64,000 nt of DNA from Kosakonia radicincitans DSM 16656 (GTDB taxonomy: Bacteria; Pseudomonadota; Gammaproteobacteria; Enterobacterales; Enterobacteriaceae): NCBI RefSeq assembly GCF_000280495.2, contig NZ_CP018016.1, positions 1,302,001 to 1,366,000 on the forward strand, in the 5' to 3' direction. The notes under the pieces were generated by a model that did no database searches, was not told the DNA's origin, and saw only the letters and a program-made list of their open reading frames with translations. The translations under genes were made by a program, and so were the position numbers. Positions 49,320 to 63,527 of this stretch are shown piece by piece (position 1 is the stretch's first letter; every line of letters starts with the position of its first letter).

Positions 49320-50926
49320 CTGCGCGGCGAGAGTACCGTCGGGCCGGATTCCGCAAGCTGATCGGGGTAGTCCAGCGTGTAATGCAACCCGCGGCTCTCT
49401 TTGCGCTGCATCGCGCAGCGTACAATCAGCTCGGCTACCTGTACCAGGTTACGCAATTCCAGCAGATTATTGGAGACGCGGAAATTGGCGTAGTACTCGT
49501 CAATTTCCTGCTGCAACAAGGTAATGCGGCGCATTGCGCGTTCGAGTCGTTTTGTGGTGCGTACGATACCCACGTAGTCCCACATAAACAGCCGCAGTTC
49601 GTGCCAGTTATGTTGCAGGATAACCCGCTCATCGGCGTCGTCGACGCGGCTTTCATCCCAGGCGGGCAGCGCCGGAATGGCATGTGCATGTGGCATGCGG
49701 CGAGCAATGTCTTCCGCCGCCGACCAACCGTACACCAGACATTCAAGCAGTGAATTTGATGCCATGCGGTTTGCGCCGTGCAGGCCGGTGTAGCTCACTT
49801 CGCCAATGGCATAGAGACCGTCGACATCGCTACGTCCGCGATCGTCAACCATCACGCCGCCGCAGGTGTAGTGCGCAGCAGGCACAATCGGCACAGGCTC
49901 TTTGGTCAAATCGATTCCCAGACCCAGCAATTTTTCATAAATCATCGGGAAATGATGACGAATAAATTCGGCAGGTTTATGGCTGATATCGAGATACATG
50001 CAGTCCACGCCGAGGCGCTTCATTTCATGATCGATAGCGCGGGCGACGACATCACGCGGTGCCAGTTCGCCACGCGGATCAAAGTCCGGCATAAAACGCG
50101 TACCGTCCGGACGTTTCAACCAGGCTCCTTCACCGCGCAGCGCTTCGCTGAGCAGGAAGCTGCGCGCCTGCGGATGAAACAGCGCGGTGGGATGGAACTG
50201 GTTAAACTCCAGGTTCGCCACCCGGCAACCGGCACGCCATGCCATGGCGATGCCGTCACCGGAGGAGATATCCGGGTTGGTGGTGTATTGATAGACTTTC
50301 GATGCACCGCCGGTCGCCAGCACCACTGCCTTTGCCTGGCAGGTTTCAACCTGTTCTTTATTTCGGTTCCACACCCATGCGCCTACAACGCGACGCGTAC
50401 CCGGCAGGCCGATTTTGTCCGAAATAATCAAATCCACCGCATTGCAGCGTTCGAGTACGCGAATATTCGGGTGGTTGATGGCCTTGCTGACCAGAGTATT
50501 TTCCACCGCTTTACCAGTGGCATCGGCGGCATGAAGAATGCGGCGATGGCTGTGCCCGCCTTCGCGCGTCAGATGGTAGCTGGACTCGCCATTTGCGGCG
50601 ACCTCGGTGTCAAATAACACTCCTTGATCGATAAGCCACTGTACGCAGGAGCGCGCATTGCTGGCGACAAATTCTGCCGCGTGACGTTCAACAATTCCTG
50701 CGCCAGCAATCAGCGTATCTTCCACATGGGATTCAACGCTGTCTGTTTCGTCAAATACGGCTGCAATGCCGCCCTGAGCATAAAATGTTGAGCCTTCACT
50801 GATTGGCCCCTTACTTAAGACAATAACGTTGTGCTGTTGTGCTGCCAGACGTAATGCCACGGAAAGGCCAGCGGCGCCGCTACCGACCACCAATACATCA
50901 CAGGAGAGTTCAGGCGTTGTTTTCAT
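49304..50926 (-). CDS. nadB: L-aspartate oxidase
   Basis: A 540-residue flavoprotein, the E. coli length. An FAD-binding motif [13 protein letters not shown] lies at about 14-26 and the succinate-dehydrogenase-like active-site segment HPTALFHP near 244. It oxidises aspartate to iminoaspartate for NAD synthesis. In E. coli it is controlled by NadR; I did not identify a clear NadR site. Confidence 0.98.
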   Translation of the reverse strand: MKTTPELSCDVLVVGSGAAGLSVALRLAAQQHNVIVLSKGPISEGSTFYAQGGIAAVFDETDSVESHVEDTLIAGAGIVERHAAEFVASNARSCVQWLIDQGVLFDTEVAANGESSYHLTREGGHSHRRILHAADATGKAVENTLVSKAINHPNIRVLERCNAVDLIISDKIGLPGTRRVVGAWVWNRNKEQVETCQAKAVVLATGGASKVYQYTTNPDISSGDGIAMAWRAGCRVANLEFNQFHPTALFHPQARSFLLSEALRGEGAWLKRPDGTRFMPDFDPRGELAPRDVVARAIDHEMKRLGVDCMYLDISHKPAEFIRHHFPMIYEKLLGLGIDLTKEPVPIVPAAHYTCGGVMVDDRGRSDVDGLYAIGEVSYTGLHGANRMASNSLLECLVYGWSAAEDIARRMPHAHAIPALPAWDESRVDDADERVILQHNWHELRLFMWDYVGIVRTTKRLERAMRRITLLQQEIDEYYANFRVSNNLLELRNLVQVAELIVRCAMQRKESRGLHYTLDYPDQLAESGPTVLSPRSYINK

Positions 50927-51290
50927 GATCTGTGTTTAATTTACTAAACAAGGTTCGCTGAGCATAGCACCGCATCTGGCGAAAGATCACTATTTTTTGC
51001 AAGGGTTGTATTAATGGCTAAACAGAAACTTTGCGCATGCAGGTGCCATCAACGGAAAAAATATTAAGAAGCAGATTGTTAGTGAAGGTGTATTAGAGAT
51101 GAAAAAAAACCGCTATTGCGTTACTCTCTGGCGATCTTAAGGTCTTTTCTTTGAGAAAACACAGTGTTCAGCGTTTGCAGACTTATAATGAGTGATAATG
51201 ATTTTTTGCGAACGATACACAAAAACAATGGCGTAACGGAACTTTACTGTAAACCTGGGCTCTAATTGGCTGCTTGCTCATATTGCAGTA
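50927..51290. other. nadB-rpoE intergenic region
   Basis: These 364 bp hold the divergent promoters of nadB and rpoE. The sigma-E promoter at 51238 is clear. The remainder is A/T-rich and shows no gene. Confidence 0.6.
51238..51265 (+). promoter_or_regulatory. Sigma-E autoregulated promoter of rpoE
   Basis: GGAACTT (51238-51244), a 16-bp spacer and TCTAA (51261-51265) match the sigma-E consensus closely, 82 bp before rpoE. Sigma-E drives its own operon in E. coli from a promoter at this position. Confidence 0.9.
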
Positions 51291-51350
51291 TTGGAGTGGC
51301 GTTCTGGATACGCGTGGAAATTGGTTTTGGGGAGATTTTACCTCGGATGA
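51291..51350 (+). CDS. rseD: Possible RseD-like leader peptide overlapping rpoE start
   Basis: A short frame ends at a TGA (51348-51350) that overlaps the rpoE ATG (ATGA). From a TTG at 51291, with no other ATG in frame, it would give LEWRSGYAWKLVLGRFYLG, 19 residues. E. coli has a leader peptide rseD coupled to rpoE, and the ending AWK-x-x-LGR-x-YLG looks like it. The true start is uncertain and may lie further upstream at a non-standard codon. Confidence 0.42.
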   Translation: MEWRSGYAWKLVLGRFYLG

Positions 51351-51922
51351 GCGAGCAGTTAACGGATCAGGTTCTTGTCGAAAGGGTCCAGAAAGGAGAT
51401 CAGAAAGCGTTTAACTTACTGGTGGTGCGCTACCAGCATAAAGTGGCGAGTCTGGTTTCCCGGTATGTCCCTTCGGGCGATGTACCTGATGTCGTACAAG
51501 AATCATTTATAAAGGCCTATCGCGCGCTTGATTCGTTCAGGGGAGATAGTGCTTTTTATACATGGCTATACCGAATTGCTGTTAACACAGCGAAAAATTA
51601 TCTGGTCGCCCAGGGGCGCAGGCCGCCATCCAGTGATGTGGACGCTATTGAAGCAGAAAACTTCGAAAGTGGCGGTGCACTGAAAGAAATTTCGAACCCT
51701 GAGAACTTAATGTTGTCAGAAGAACTGAGACAAATAGTTTTCCGTACCATTGAGTCGCTCCCGGAAGATTTACGCATGGCAATTACGTTGCGGGAGCTGG
51801 ATGGCCTGAGTTACGAAGAGATTGCGGTCATCATGGATTGCCCGGTTGGTACAGTGCGTTCACGTATCTTCCGTGCGCGTGAAGCTATTGATAATAAAGT
51901 TCAACCGCTTATCAGGCGTTGA
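51347..51922 (+). CDS. rpoE: RNA polymerase sigma-E factor
   Basis: A 191-residue ECF sigma factor identical in length to E. coli RpoE. Region 2 (about 10-92, with DVVQESFIKAYRALDSFRG and FYTWLYRIAVNTAKNYL) reads the -10 box; region 4 (about 130-190, LDGLSYEEIAVIMDCPVGTVRSRIFRARE) reads GGAACTT. It runs the envelope-stress response. It is first in rpoE-rseA-rseB-rseC and is transcribed from its own promoter. The start at 51347 was chosen over longer frames. Confidence 0.98.
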   Translation: MSEQLTDQVLVERVQKGDQKAFNLLVVRYQHKVASLVSRYVPSGDVPDVVQESFIKAYRALDSFRGDSAFYTWLYRIAVNTAKNYLVAQGRRPPSSDVDAIEAENFESGGALKEISNPENLMLSEELRQIVFRTIESLPEDLRMAITLRELDGLSYEEIAVIMDCPVGTVRSRIFRAREAIDNKVQPLIRR

Positions 51923-51953
51923 CGATAGCGGGATACTGAAAAAGGTATTAGGC

Positions 51954-52607
51954 ATGCAGAAAGAACAACTTTCCGCTTTAATGGATGGTGAAACGCTGGA
52001 TAGCGAGCTGCTCGCAGAGCTGGCCCGCGATCCTGAAATGCAGAGAACCTGGGAGAACTATCACCTGATTCGCGACTCTATGCGCGGTGATACGGCCGAT
52101 CTCCTCCATTTCGATATCTCCGCCCGCGTGATGGCCGCGATTGAGAACGACGCCGTTGAAACTGCGACGCCGTTGATTCCCGAAGCGCAGCCTGCGCCGC
52201 ACCAATGGCAGAAGATGCCGTTCTGGCACAAGGTTCGCCCGTGGGCAAGTCAGCTTACCCAAATGGGTGTAGCGGTATGCGTATCACTTGCTGTTATTGT
52301 TGGTGTCCAGCACTATAATGGCTCAACTGAATCAACCCAACAGCCCGAAGCGCCAGTGTTTAATACGCTGCCGATGATGGGTAAAGCCAGTCCGGTAAGT
52401 TTGGGTGTTCCTTCTGATGCATCATCGGCAAGCGCCGGTCAGCAACAGCAGGTGCAGGAACAGCGTCGTCGCATTAATGCGATGTTGCAGGATTACGAAC
52501 TGCAACGCCGTCTGCACTCCGAACAGCTTCAGTTTGAGCAGGCGCAAACGCAGCAGGCCGCTGTACAGGTGCCGGGAAATCAAACTTTAGGAACGCAATC
52601 GCAGTAA
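51954..52607 (+). CDS. rseA: Anti-sigma-E factor RseA
   Basis: A 217-residue membrane protein. The cytoplasmic N-terminus (1-66, MQKEQLSALMDGETLDSELL) binds sigma-E, one membrane helix is at about 100-118 (MGVAVCVSLAVIVGV), and the periplasmic part binds RseB. DegS and RseP cleave it on envelope stress. The periplasmic tail is Gln-rich. It overlaps rseB by one base (TAATG). Confidence 0.97.
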   Translation: MQKEQLSALMDGETLDSELLAELARDPEMQRTWENYHLIRDSMRGDTADLLHFDISARVMAAIENDAVETATPLIPEAQPAPHQWQKMPFWHKVRPWASQLTQMGVAVCVSLAVIVGVQHYNGSTESTQQPEAPVFNTLPMMGKASPVSLGVPSDASSASAGQQQQVQEQRRRINAMLQDYELQRRLHSEQLQFEQAQTQQAAVQVPGNQTLGTQSQ

Positions 52608-53560
52608 TGAAGCAACTTTGGTGTGCCATGTCTTTTGTGGCTACTGGCCTGTTCTTCTCTGTCAACGCCTCGGCTGATGTTTCATCCGGGGCGTTGTTAC
52701 AGCAAATGAATGTGGCGAGTCAGTCACTCAACTACGAACTGTCTTTTATCAGCATTAATAAGCAGGGAGTAGAGTCTTTACGCTACCGTCATGTGCGTTT
52801 GAATGACCAACCGCTTGCACAGTTATTGCAGATGGACGGTCCGCGTCGGGAAGTGGTGCAGCGGGGCAGTGAGATCAGCTACTTTGAGCCTGGTCTTGAG
52901 CCCTTTACGCTCAACGGCAACTATATTGTCGATTCGTTGCCGTCACTGGTTTATACCGATTTCAAACGTCTTTCCCCTTATTATGACTTCATCTCCGTAG
53001 GCCGTACGCGCATTGCTGACAGGCTATGCGAAGTGATCCGCGTTGTGGCGCGCGATGGTACCCGGTACAGCTATATCGTCTGGATGGATGAAGAGACGCA
53101 TCTGCCAATGCGCGTCGATCTGCTCGATCGCGATGGCGAAACCCTTGAGCAGTTCCGCGTCATCGCCTTCTCGGTCAATGGTCAGGTTGCCAGTAATATG
53201 CAGACGCTGGCAAAAGCCAGTCTGCCGCCGCTGCTGTCATTACCGGCTGGCGATAATGTGGATTTCAACTGGATGCCATCCTGGGTGCCGCAGGGCTTTG
53301 AGCAAGTCGCCAGCAGCCGCCGTAAATTGCCAACGCTTGAGATGCCGGTTGAATCGCGTCTCTATTCTGATGGGTTATTCAGCTTCTCGGTTAACATTAG
53401 CCCGGCTAATCAGAACAGCGCCGAGCAGTTACTGCGCACCGGTCGACGCACCGTGATGACCACGGTTCGCGATAACGCGGAAATCACCGTTGTCGGCGAA
53501 CTGCCACCGCAAACCGCAAAACGTATTGCGGACAGCCTCAAATTCAAGGCCGCACAATGA
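52607..53560 (+). CDS. rseB: Sigma-E regulatory protein RseB
   Basis: A 317-residue periplasmic protein (E. coli 318) with a cleavable signal peptide (about 1-22, ending NASADV). A large lipoprotein-like domain (about 25-200) and a small C-terminal domain follow. It shields RseA from DegS and senses lipopolysaccharide. Start and stop overlap rseA and rseC. Confidence 0.97.
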   Translation: MKQLWCAMSFVATGLFFSVNASADVSSGALLQQMNVASQSLNYELSFISINKQGVESLRYRHVRLNDQPLAQLLQMDGPRREVVQRGSEISYFEPGLEPFTLNGNYIVDSLPSLVYTDFKRLSPYYDFISVGRTRIADRLCEVIRVVARDGTRYSYIVWMDEETHLPMRVDLLDRDGETLEQFRVIAFSVNGQVASNMQTLAKASLPPLLSLPAGDNVDFNWMPSWVPQGFEQVASSRRKLPTLEMPVESRLYSDGLFSFSVNISPANQNSAEQLLRTGRRTVMTTVRDNAEITVVGELPPQTAKRIADSLKFKAAQ

Positions 53561-54036
53561 TTAAAGAGTGGGCGACCGTCGTTTCCTGGCAAAATGGTAA
53601 CGCGCTGGTCGAATGTGATGTCAAAGCATCCTGTAGCAGCTGCGCTTCCCGTGCAGGTTGCGGTAGCCGTGTGCTGAATAAACTGGGGCCGCAAACAACG
53701 CACACCATTGCTGTTCCTTGCGAACAACCTCTGGTGGCGGGGCAAAAAGTGGAACTGGGAATTGCTGAAGCCAGTCTGCTGAGCTCCGCAATGCTGGTCT
53801 ATATGTCGCCGCTGGTGGGGTTGTTTGCTATGGGCGCCATTTTCCAGTCGCTGTTTGCCGCCGATATCGCGGCGTTGTGCGGCGCGGTGCTGGGTGGGGT
53901 TGGCGGCTTTTTACTCGCGCGCGGGCTGTCGCCAAAGCTGGCTACCCGCAGTGAATGGCAGCCAGTGATCCTGAGCGTTGGCTTGCCGCCAGAGATGATT
54001 CGCGTCGATAGCACAACTGCTGAAAATCGTCCGTAA
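53557..54036 (+). CDS. rseC: SoxR-reducing / sigma-E operon protein RseC
   Basis: A 159-residue inner-membrane protein, the E. coli length. A Cys-rich motif (CDVKASCSSCASRAGCG, about 21-37) could bind an iron-sulphur cluster, and two membrane helices follow (about 74-95 and 100-122). It contributes to SoxR reduction and weakly to sigma-E control. It overlaps rseB by 4 bp. Confidence 0.96.
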   Translation: MIKEWATVVSWQNGNALVECDVKASCSSCASRAGCGSRVLNKLGPQTTHTIAVPCEQPLVAGQKVELGIAEASLLSSAMLVYMSPLVGLFAMGAIFQSLFAADIAALCGAVLGGVGGFLLARGLSPKLATRSEWQPVILSVGLPPEMIRVDSTTAENRP

Positions 54037-54181
54037 TTTCCCTTTTCGCCTTGCGGTAATGGCGTCACTTTCTGGCATTTCCCCGCATTGTGGTTGTAGT
54101 GTAGAATGCGGCGTTTCAGTACATTTGACGTCAGGCGCGAACAGGCCTCTTAGCTACTCGTAAGGCATAAAATCTCACTCT

Positions 54182-55981
<1,800 letters not shown>

Positions 55982-55996
55982 CCTAAAGGAGTTGGC

Positions 55997-56971
55997 ATGG
56001 CGAACATGTTTGCCCTGATACTGGTGATCGCGACGCTGGTGACGGGAATTTTATGGTGCCTTGATAAGTTTATTTTTGCACCGAAACGCCGGGAACGTCA
56101 GGCCGCCGCGCAGGCTGCGACAGGTGATGCGCTGGATGCGAAAACGCTGAAGAAAATCGGCCCGAAACCGGGCTGGCTGGAAACGGGCGCTTCTGTATTC
56201 CCGGTGCTGGCGATTGTTCTGGTCGTGCGTTCGTTTATTTACGAACCGTTCCAGATCCCGTCAGGTTCGATGATGCCGACGTTGCTGATTGGCGATTTTA
56301 TTCTGGTGGAGAAATTTGCCTATGGCATTAAAGATCCGATCTACCAGAAAACGCTGATCGAAACCGGTCATCCGAAACGCGGCGATATTGCTGTATTTAA
56401 ATACCCGGACGATCCGCGTCTTGACTACATCAAGCGTGTAGTTGGCCTTCCGGGCGATAAAGTCACGTACGATCCGGTGAGCAAACAGGTTACCGTGCAG
56501 CCGAATTGTAGCTCTGGCCAGGCATGCGGCAGCGCGCTGCCGATCACTTACAGCAATGTGGAAGAGAGCGATTTTGTGCAGACTTTCGGCCGTCGTACCG
56601 GCGGTGAAGCGAGCAGCGGTTTCTACCAGATGCCGAAAGGGCAGAGTATGGACGACGGCGTGCGTCTGGCCGAACGTAAAGAGACGCTGGGTGATGTGAC
56701 GCACCGCATTCTGACCGTGCCTATTGCGCAGGATCAACTGGGGATCTACTATCGCCAGTCGAACCAGCCGCTGGCTACGTGGGTTGTGCCGCCGGGTCAC
56801 TACTTCATGATGGGCGACAACCGTGACAACAGCGCGGACAGCCGTTACTGGGGCTTTGTACCGGAGCAAAATCTGGTGGGCCGGGCCACGGCAATCTGGA
56901 TGAGCTTCGAGAAACAAGAAGGTGAATGGCCGACAGGCATACGCCTGAATCGTATCGGCGGAATTCATTAA
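55997..56971 (+). CDS. lepB: Signal peptidase I
   Basis: A 324-residue inner-membrane protease, the E. coli length. Two membrane helices (about 4-22 and 60-77) precede the periplasmic catalytic domain. The nucleophile Ser near 91 is in IPSGSMMPTL and the general-base Lys near 146 in YIKRVVGLPGD. It removes signal peptides from exported proteins. AGGAG precedes the start. Confidence 0.98.
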   Translation: MANMFALILVIATLVTGILWCLDKFIFAPKRRERQAAAQAATGDALDAKTLKKIGPKPGWLETGASVFPVLAIVLVVRSFIYEPFQIPSGSMMPTLLIGDFILVEKFAYGIKDPIYQKTLIETGHPKRGDIAVFKYPDDPRLDYIKRVVGLPGDKVTYDPVSKQVTVQPNCSSGQACGSALPITYSNVEESDFVQTFGRRTGGEASSGFYQMPKGQSMDDGVRLAERKETLGDVTHRILTVPIAQDQLGIYYRQSNQPLATWVVPPGHYFMMGDNRDNSADSRYWGFVPEQNLVGRATAIWMSFEKQEGEWPTGIRLNRIGGIH

Positions 56972-56976
56972 TTAGC

Positions 56977-57012
56977 CGGGGCGCAATCATTACGCTTGCG
57001 CCCCGAATTATT
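56977..57012 (+). terminator. lepA-lepB terminator
   Basis: CGGGGCGCAA, a 9-nt loop and TTGCGCCCCG form a perfect 10-bp stem just after lepB, followed by AATTATTT. The weak T run suggests partial readthrough into rnc. Confidence 0.78.
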
Positions 57013-57062
57013 TCCAAGATTATTCCCATCTGACTAACGACAACCCCGGTCGTTGCGTATAG

Positions 57063-58771
<1,709 letters not shown>

Positions 58772-58878
58772 GCGTGCCATCTCGATGAATTTCGGGTTGC
58801 AGGCAGGCGGCCAGGCCGTAAGTCTTGAAGTCAGCGGCTGGCTTGCGCATCTGCAACCTGAACGCCGGACATAACATC

Positions 58879-59586
58879 ATGGAAGGCTGGCAGCGCGCAT
58901 TTGTTCTGCATAGTCGCCCCTGGAGCGAAACCAGCCTGATGCTGGACGTCTTCACGGAAGAGTCAGGCCGTGTGCGCCTTGTCGCCAAAGGTGCACGTTC
59001 GAAACGCTCCAGTCTGAAAGGCGCTTTGCAGCCTTTTACCCCTCTGCTGGTTCGCTTTAGCGGGCGCGGTGAAGTTAAAACCCTGCGCAGCGCAGAAGCG
59101 GTATCACTGGCGCTGCCGCTGAGCGGTATCACGCTCTACAGCGGTCTCTACGTCAACGAACTCATCTCCAGAGTGCTGGAGCACGAGACGCGCTTCTCAG
59201 AACTCTTTTTTGATTATCTGCACTGTATCCAGGCGCTTGCTGGCGCAACCGGCACGCCGGAACCTGTCCTGCGCCGCTTTGAGCTGGCGCTGCTCGGCCA
59301 TCTCGGTTATGGCGTGGATTTTCTCCACTGCGCGGGCAGCGGCGAGCCGGTGGAAGATGCAATGACCTACCGCTACCGTGAAGAGAAGGGCTTTATCGCC
59401 AGCGTGGTGATCGATAACAGCACTTTTACCGGGCGACATCTGCGCGCGCTGGCGGAGCGGGAGTTTCCGGATGCTGACACCCTGCGCGCGGCAAAGCGCT
59501 TTACCCGCATTGCGTTAAAGCCGTATCTTGGTGGCAAACCGCTGAAAAGCCGCGAGCTATTCCGGCAGTTTGTTCCCAAACAATAG
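58879..59586 (+). CDS. recO: Recombination mediator RecO
   Basis: A 235-residue protein with the N-terminal OB fold ([20 protein letters not shown]) and helical C-terminal domain of RecO, which with RecR loads RecA on SSB-coated DNA. It ends about 7 residues earlier than E. coli RecO (242); the missing tail is poorly conserved, so function is probably unaffected. The start at 58879 matches E. coli. Confidence 0.97.
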   Translation: MEGWQRAFVLHSRPWSETSLMLDVFTEESGRVRLVAKGARSKRSSLKGALQPFTPLLVRFSGRGEVKTLRSAEAVSLALPLSGITLYSGLYVNELISRVLEHETRFSELFFDYLHCIQALAGATGTPEPVLRRFELALLGHLGYGVDFLHCAGSGEPVEDAMTYRYREEKGFIASVVIDNSTFTGRHLRALAEREFPDADTLRAAKRFTRIALKPYLGGKPLKSRELFRQFVPKQ

Positions 59587-59651
59587 CGGAAAAATTACAG
59601 GCCAGGCGGGGCGAAGACCGCGCCGGAACCCATAAAAATACGAGGATTGTC

Positions 59652-60382
59652 ATGGCTGAATTACTGTTAGGCGTCAATATTGATCACATTGCCACACTGC
59701 GTAATGCGCGCGGGACCGCATACCCGGATCCGGTACAGGCGGCGTTTATTGCCGAGCAGGCGGGTGCTGATGGCATCACCGTGCATCTGCGTGAGGATCG
59801 CCGTCACATTACCGACCGCGACGTGCGCATTTTGCGCCAGACCCTGCACACGCGTATGAATCTGGAAATGGCGGTCACCGAAGAGATGCTGGCGATCGCC
59901 TGTGAAACTAAACCGCACTTCTGCTGCCTGGTGCCGGAAAAACGCCAGGAAGTCACCACTGAAGGCGGGCTGGACGTTGCCGGTCAGAGCGAGAAAATGC
60001 GTGATGCCTGCCAGCGCCTGGCGGCTGCGGGTATCCTTGTTTCGCTGTTTATCGATGCTGATGATGAACAGATCAAAGCCGCCGCTGAGGTTGGCGCGCC
60101 CTATATTGAGATCCACACCGGCTGCTATGCCGATGCCAAAACCGATGCGGAACAGGCAAAAGAACTTGAACGCATTGCCAAAGCGGCAACCTATGCTGCG
60201 AGCCTGGGGCTGAAAGTGAATGCTGGTCACGGTTTGACGTACCACAATGTGAAAGCGATTGCTGCACTGCCGGAGATGCACGAGCTGAATATCGGCCATG
60301 CGATTATCGGCCGCGCGGTAATGAGCGGTCTGAAAGAGGCGGTGGCCGAAATGAAACGCCTGATGCTGGAAGCGCGCGGCTA

Positions 60383-60383
<1 letters not shown>
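59652..60383 (+). CDS. pdxJ: Pyridoxine 5'-phosphate synthase
   Basis: A 243-residue TIM-barrel enzyme, the E. coli length ([15 protein letters not shown] at 7-21, active-site His near 43-50 region, conserved Glu in EMAVTEEM). It condenses 1-deoxyxylulose 5-phosphate with 3-amino-2-oxopropyl phosphate in vitamin B6 synthesis. It overlaps acpS by one base (TAATG). Confidence 0.98.
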
Positions 60384-61065
<682 letters not shown>

Positions 61066-61076
61066 TCATTCCCTGT

Positions 61077-61925
61077 TCAAACCAGTTTTTTTACCAGCTC
61101 CTCGCTGTGGCGAATACGCTCCGGCGCATGCTCCAGATCCTGCTGCACCAGCGCCATAAACAGTAAATCCGTCAGCATCATTTGCGCGCTGGTGGAGGAG
61201 ATCGCCGCGCTGCGCGTCGCCTGCTCTTCGGCAATGGTATAGAGGCAATGCGTCGCGCGTTGTTGCAGCGCGTTAGGCGTAAAACCGGTAATCGCCAGAA
61301 CTTTACCGCCCACGCGCAGCGTCTCATCTACGGCCATATTGATCTCCCGCCGTTCACCGGTATAGGAAACTGGCAGCAGTAGATCGCCTGGCTCCATGGC
61401 CTGTACGGTCGCCAGCAGGGCGTGCATATCCTGCTCGACGACGGCGTTAATGCCGATTTTCATCAGCTTCCAGCCGAAGTTGCGTGCAACCAGCCCGGAT
61501 GCGCCAATCCCCGTCAGGATAATGCGCCGCGCGTCGCGCAGCAGGCGTACACTTTCCAGCAGCTTCTCTTCGCTGTTGACATCCAGCGAGGCATGCATGG
61601 CGCTTTGATACTCATTGATCAGCTTTTCCCCAACGACCCGCAGCGGATCGTCGCCGCGAATTTTGTTATGTACCGGAATCGAGTAGGGGTTCGGATTGCT
61701 GGCCAGCGCTTCGCTGATCGCCAGCTTCATCGCCGGGAAACCTTTAAAATCCATCTTCTGCGCGAATTTCACCACGCTCGACTGGCTGACGCCCGCTTCA
61801 GCGGCCAGTTGTTGTGAGCTTAAATGGCGTGCGCGATCAGGGTTTTCCAGCAGAAATTCCGCCAGTTTTTTATCGCTCTGCGCCAGGCCAGGGTAACGCT
61901 GGCGAATGCGGATCAAACAGTTCAT
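61077..61925 (-). CDS. yfhH: RpiR/MurR-family regulator YfhH
   Basis: A 282-residue regulator with an N-terminal RpiR helix-turn-helix (about 1-77, SSQQLAAEAGVSQSSVVKFAQ) and a C-terminal SIS sugar-phosphate-binding domain (about 120-260, ILTGIGASGLVARNFGWKL). It equals E. coli YfhH in length. Its ligand and targets are not established. Inverted repeats in the upstream gap may be its own operator. Confidence 0.94.
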   Translation of the reverse strand: MNCLIRIRQRYPGLAQSDKKLAEFLLENPDRARHLSSQQLAAEAGVSQSSVVKFAQKMDFKGFPAMKLAISEALASNPNPYSIPVHNKIRGDDPLRVVGEKLINEYQSAMHASLDVNSEEKLLESVRLLRDARRIILTGIGASGLVARNFGWKLMKIGINAVVEQDMHALLATVQAMEPGDLLLPVSYTGERREINMAVDETLRVGGKVLAITGFTPNALQQRATHCLYTIAEEQATRSAAISSTSAQMMLTDLLFMALVQQDLEHAPERIRHSEELVKKLV

Positions 61926-62275
61926 AACGTCTCCGGGAGGTATCATCAGCCGCTGTGGCCGCACCAGGCTAAGCGGGCGAAAGAATTTAATATTCCATTA
62001 ATAGCATATAATTATGAATTAAAAATTCTATTGATACAAAATATCAATGACCAGCTTTTGACCAGGATCAGGCCGATCACAGCGCGTGGATGAGATATCG
62101 TCATTGTGGCTGTGGGTTATGGTTGTGTGCTGGCAGTGCGGAGCACAACAGCATCTGCTTATTATCAGAGGCGGCCGTTACCGGAAATGTGAGGTTCTAT
62201 CTGTTAGGCTATGAAAGAGTGATCGCCATAACCGGAGGCTGGCGGTCAGGGATAAACCAGGCAGAGGGATAACAT
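61926..62275. other. yfhH-pgpC intergenic region with inverted repeats
   Basis: This 350-bp gap is divergent. Its left third is A/T-rich and holds GAATT-AAA-AATTC (62016-62028) and ATTGATA-CAAAA-TATCAAT (62030-62048), which could be regulator sites. The right part shows no convincing gene. Confidence 0.55.
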
Positions 62276-62911
62276 TTGGCTACCACTGAGCGCCGCGTCG
62301 TTTTTTTTGACCTTGATGGCACACTGCATCAGCAGGATATGTTCGGGACATTTCTGCGCTATTTACTGCGCCATCACCCGCTTAATGCCTTACTGGTATT
62401 GCCGCTGTTGCCGGTGATTATCGGCGGATTATTGATCAGAGGGCGTGCCGCGCGCTGGCCGATGAGCTTGCTGCTGTGGGGATGCACGTTTGGTCACAGC
62501 GAGCGCCATTTGCTGGCGCTCCAGCAGAAATTTGTCACCTGGTTTCGCGGGCACGTAACGGCATTTCCGGTTGTCCAGGCAAGGCTGACCAACTACCTTG
62601 CGGCAGCCGATGCGGATATCTGGCTGATTACCGGTTCGCCGCAGCCGCTGGTGGAGCAGGTCTATTTTGATACCCCCTGGCTGCCGCGCGTGAATCTGAT
62701 TGCCAGCCAAATCAAACGGCGTAACGGCGGCTGGGTGTTAACAATGCGCTGCCTTGGCCATGAAAAGGTTGCGCAGTTAGAGCGTAAAATCGGCACGCCG
62801 CTGCGCCTGTACAGCGGCTACAGCGATAGCAAGCAGGATAACCCGCTACTCTATTTCTGCCAGCACCGCTGGCGCGTTACGCCGCGCGGTGAGCTGCAAC
62901 AACTGGAGTAG
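62276..62911 (+). CDS. pgpC: Phosphatidylglycerophosphatase C
   Basis: A 211-residue HAD-family phosphatase matching E. coli PgpC (YfhB). The nucleophile motif DLDGT is at about 12-16, a hydrophobic membrane-associated segment at about 34-55 (LNALLVLPLLPVIIGGLLI), then LITGSPQPL and SGYSDSKQDNPLL. It dephosphorylates phosphatidylglycerophosphate. The start is a TTG with GAGGG upstream, giving the E. coli length. Confidence 0.94.
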   Translation: MATTERRVVFFDLDGTLHQQDMFGTFLRYLLRHHPLNALLVLPLLPVIIGGLLIRGRAARWPMSLLLWGCTFGHSERHLLALQQKFVTWFRGHVTAFPVVQARLTNYLAAADADIWLITGSPQPLVEQVYFDTPWLPRVNLIASQIKRRNGGWVLTMRCLGHEKVAQLERKIGTPLRLYSGYSDSKQDNPLLYFCQHRWRVTPRGELQQLE

Positions 62912-62936
62912 TGCCTGACCGGGGCGCTGTGTATAA

Positions 62937-63508
<572 letters not shown>

Positions 63509-63527
63509 ATTCACGCCGACCGAAAAA

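Noticed and set aside
59580..59651. RecO C-terminus considered frameshifted because it is shorter than E. coli
   Set aside because: The sequence matches E. coli up to RQFVPK and then stops; the missing few residues are variable, so a natural length difference is likelier.
62090..62272. 60-codon open frame before pgpC
   Set aside because: No ribosome site, no recognisable family, and composition unlike neighbouring genes.
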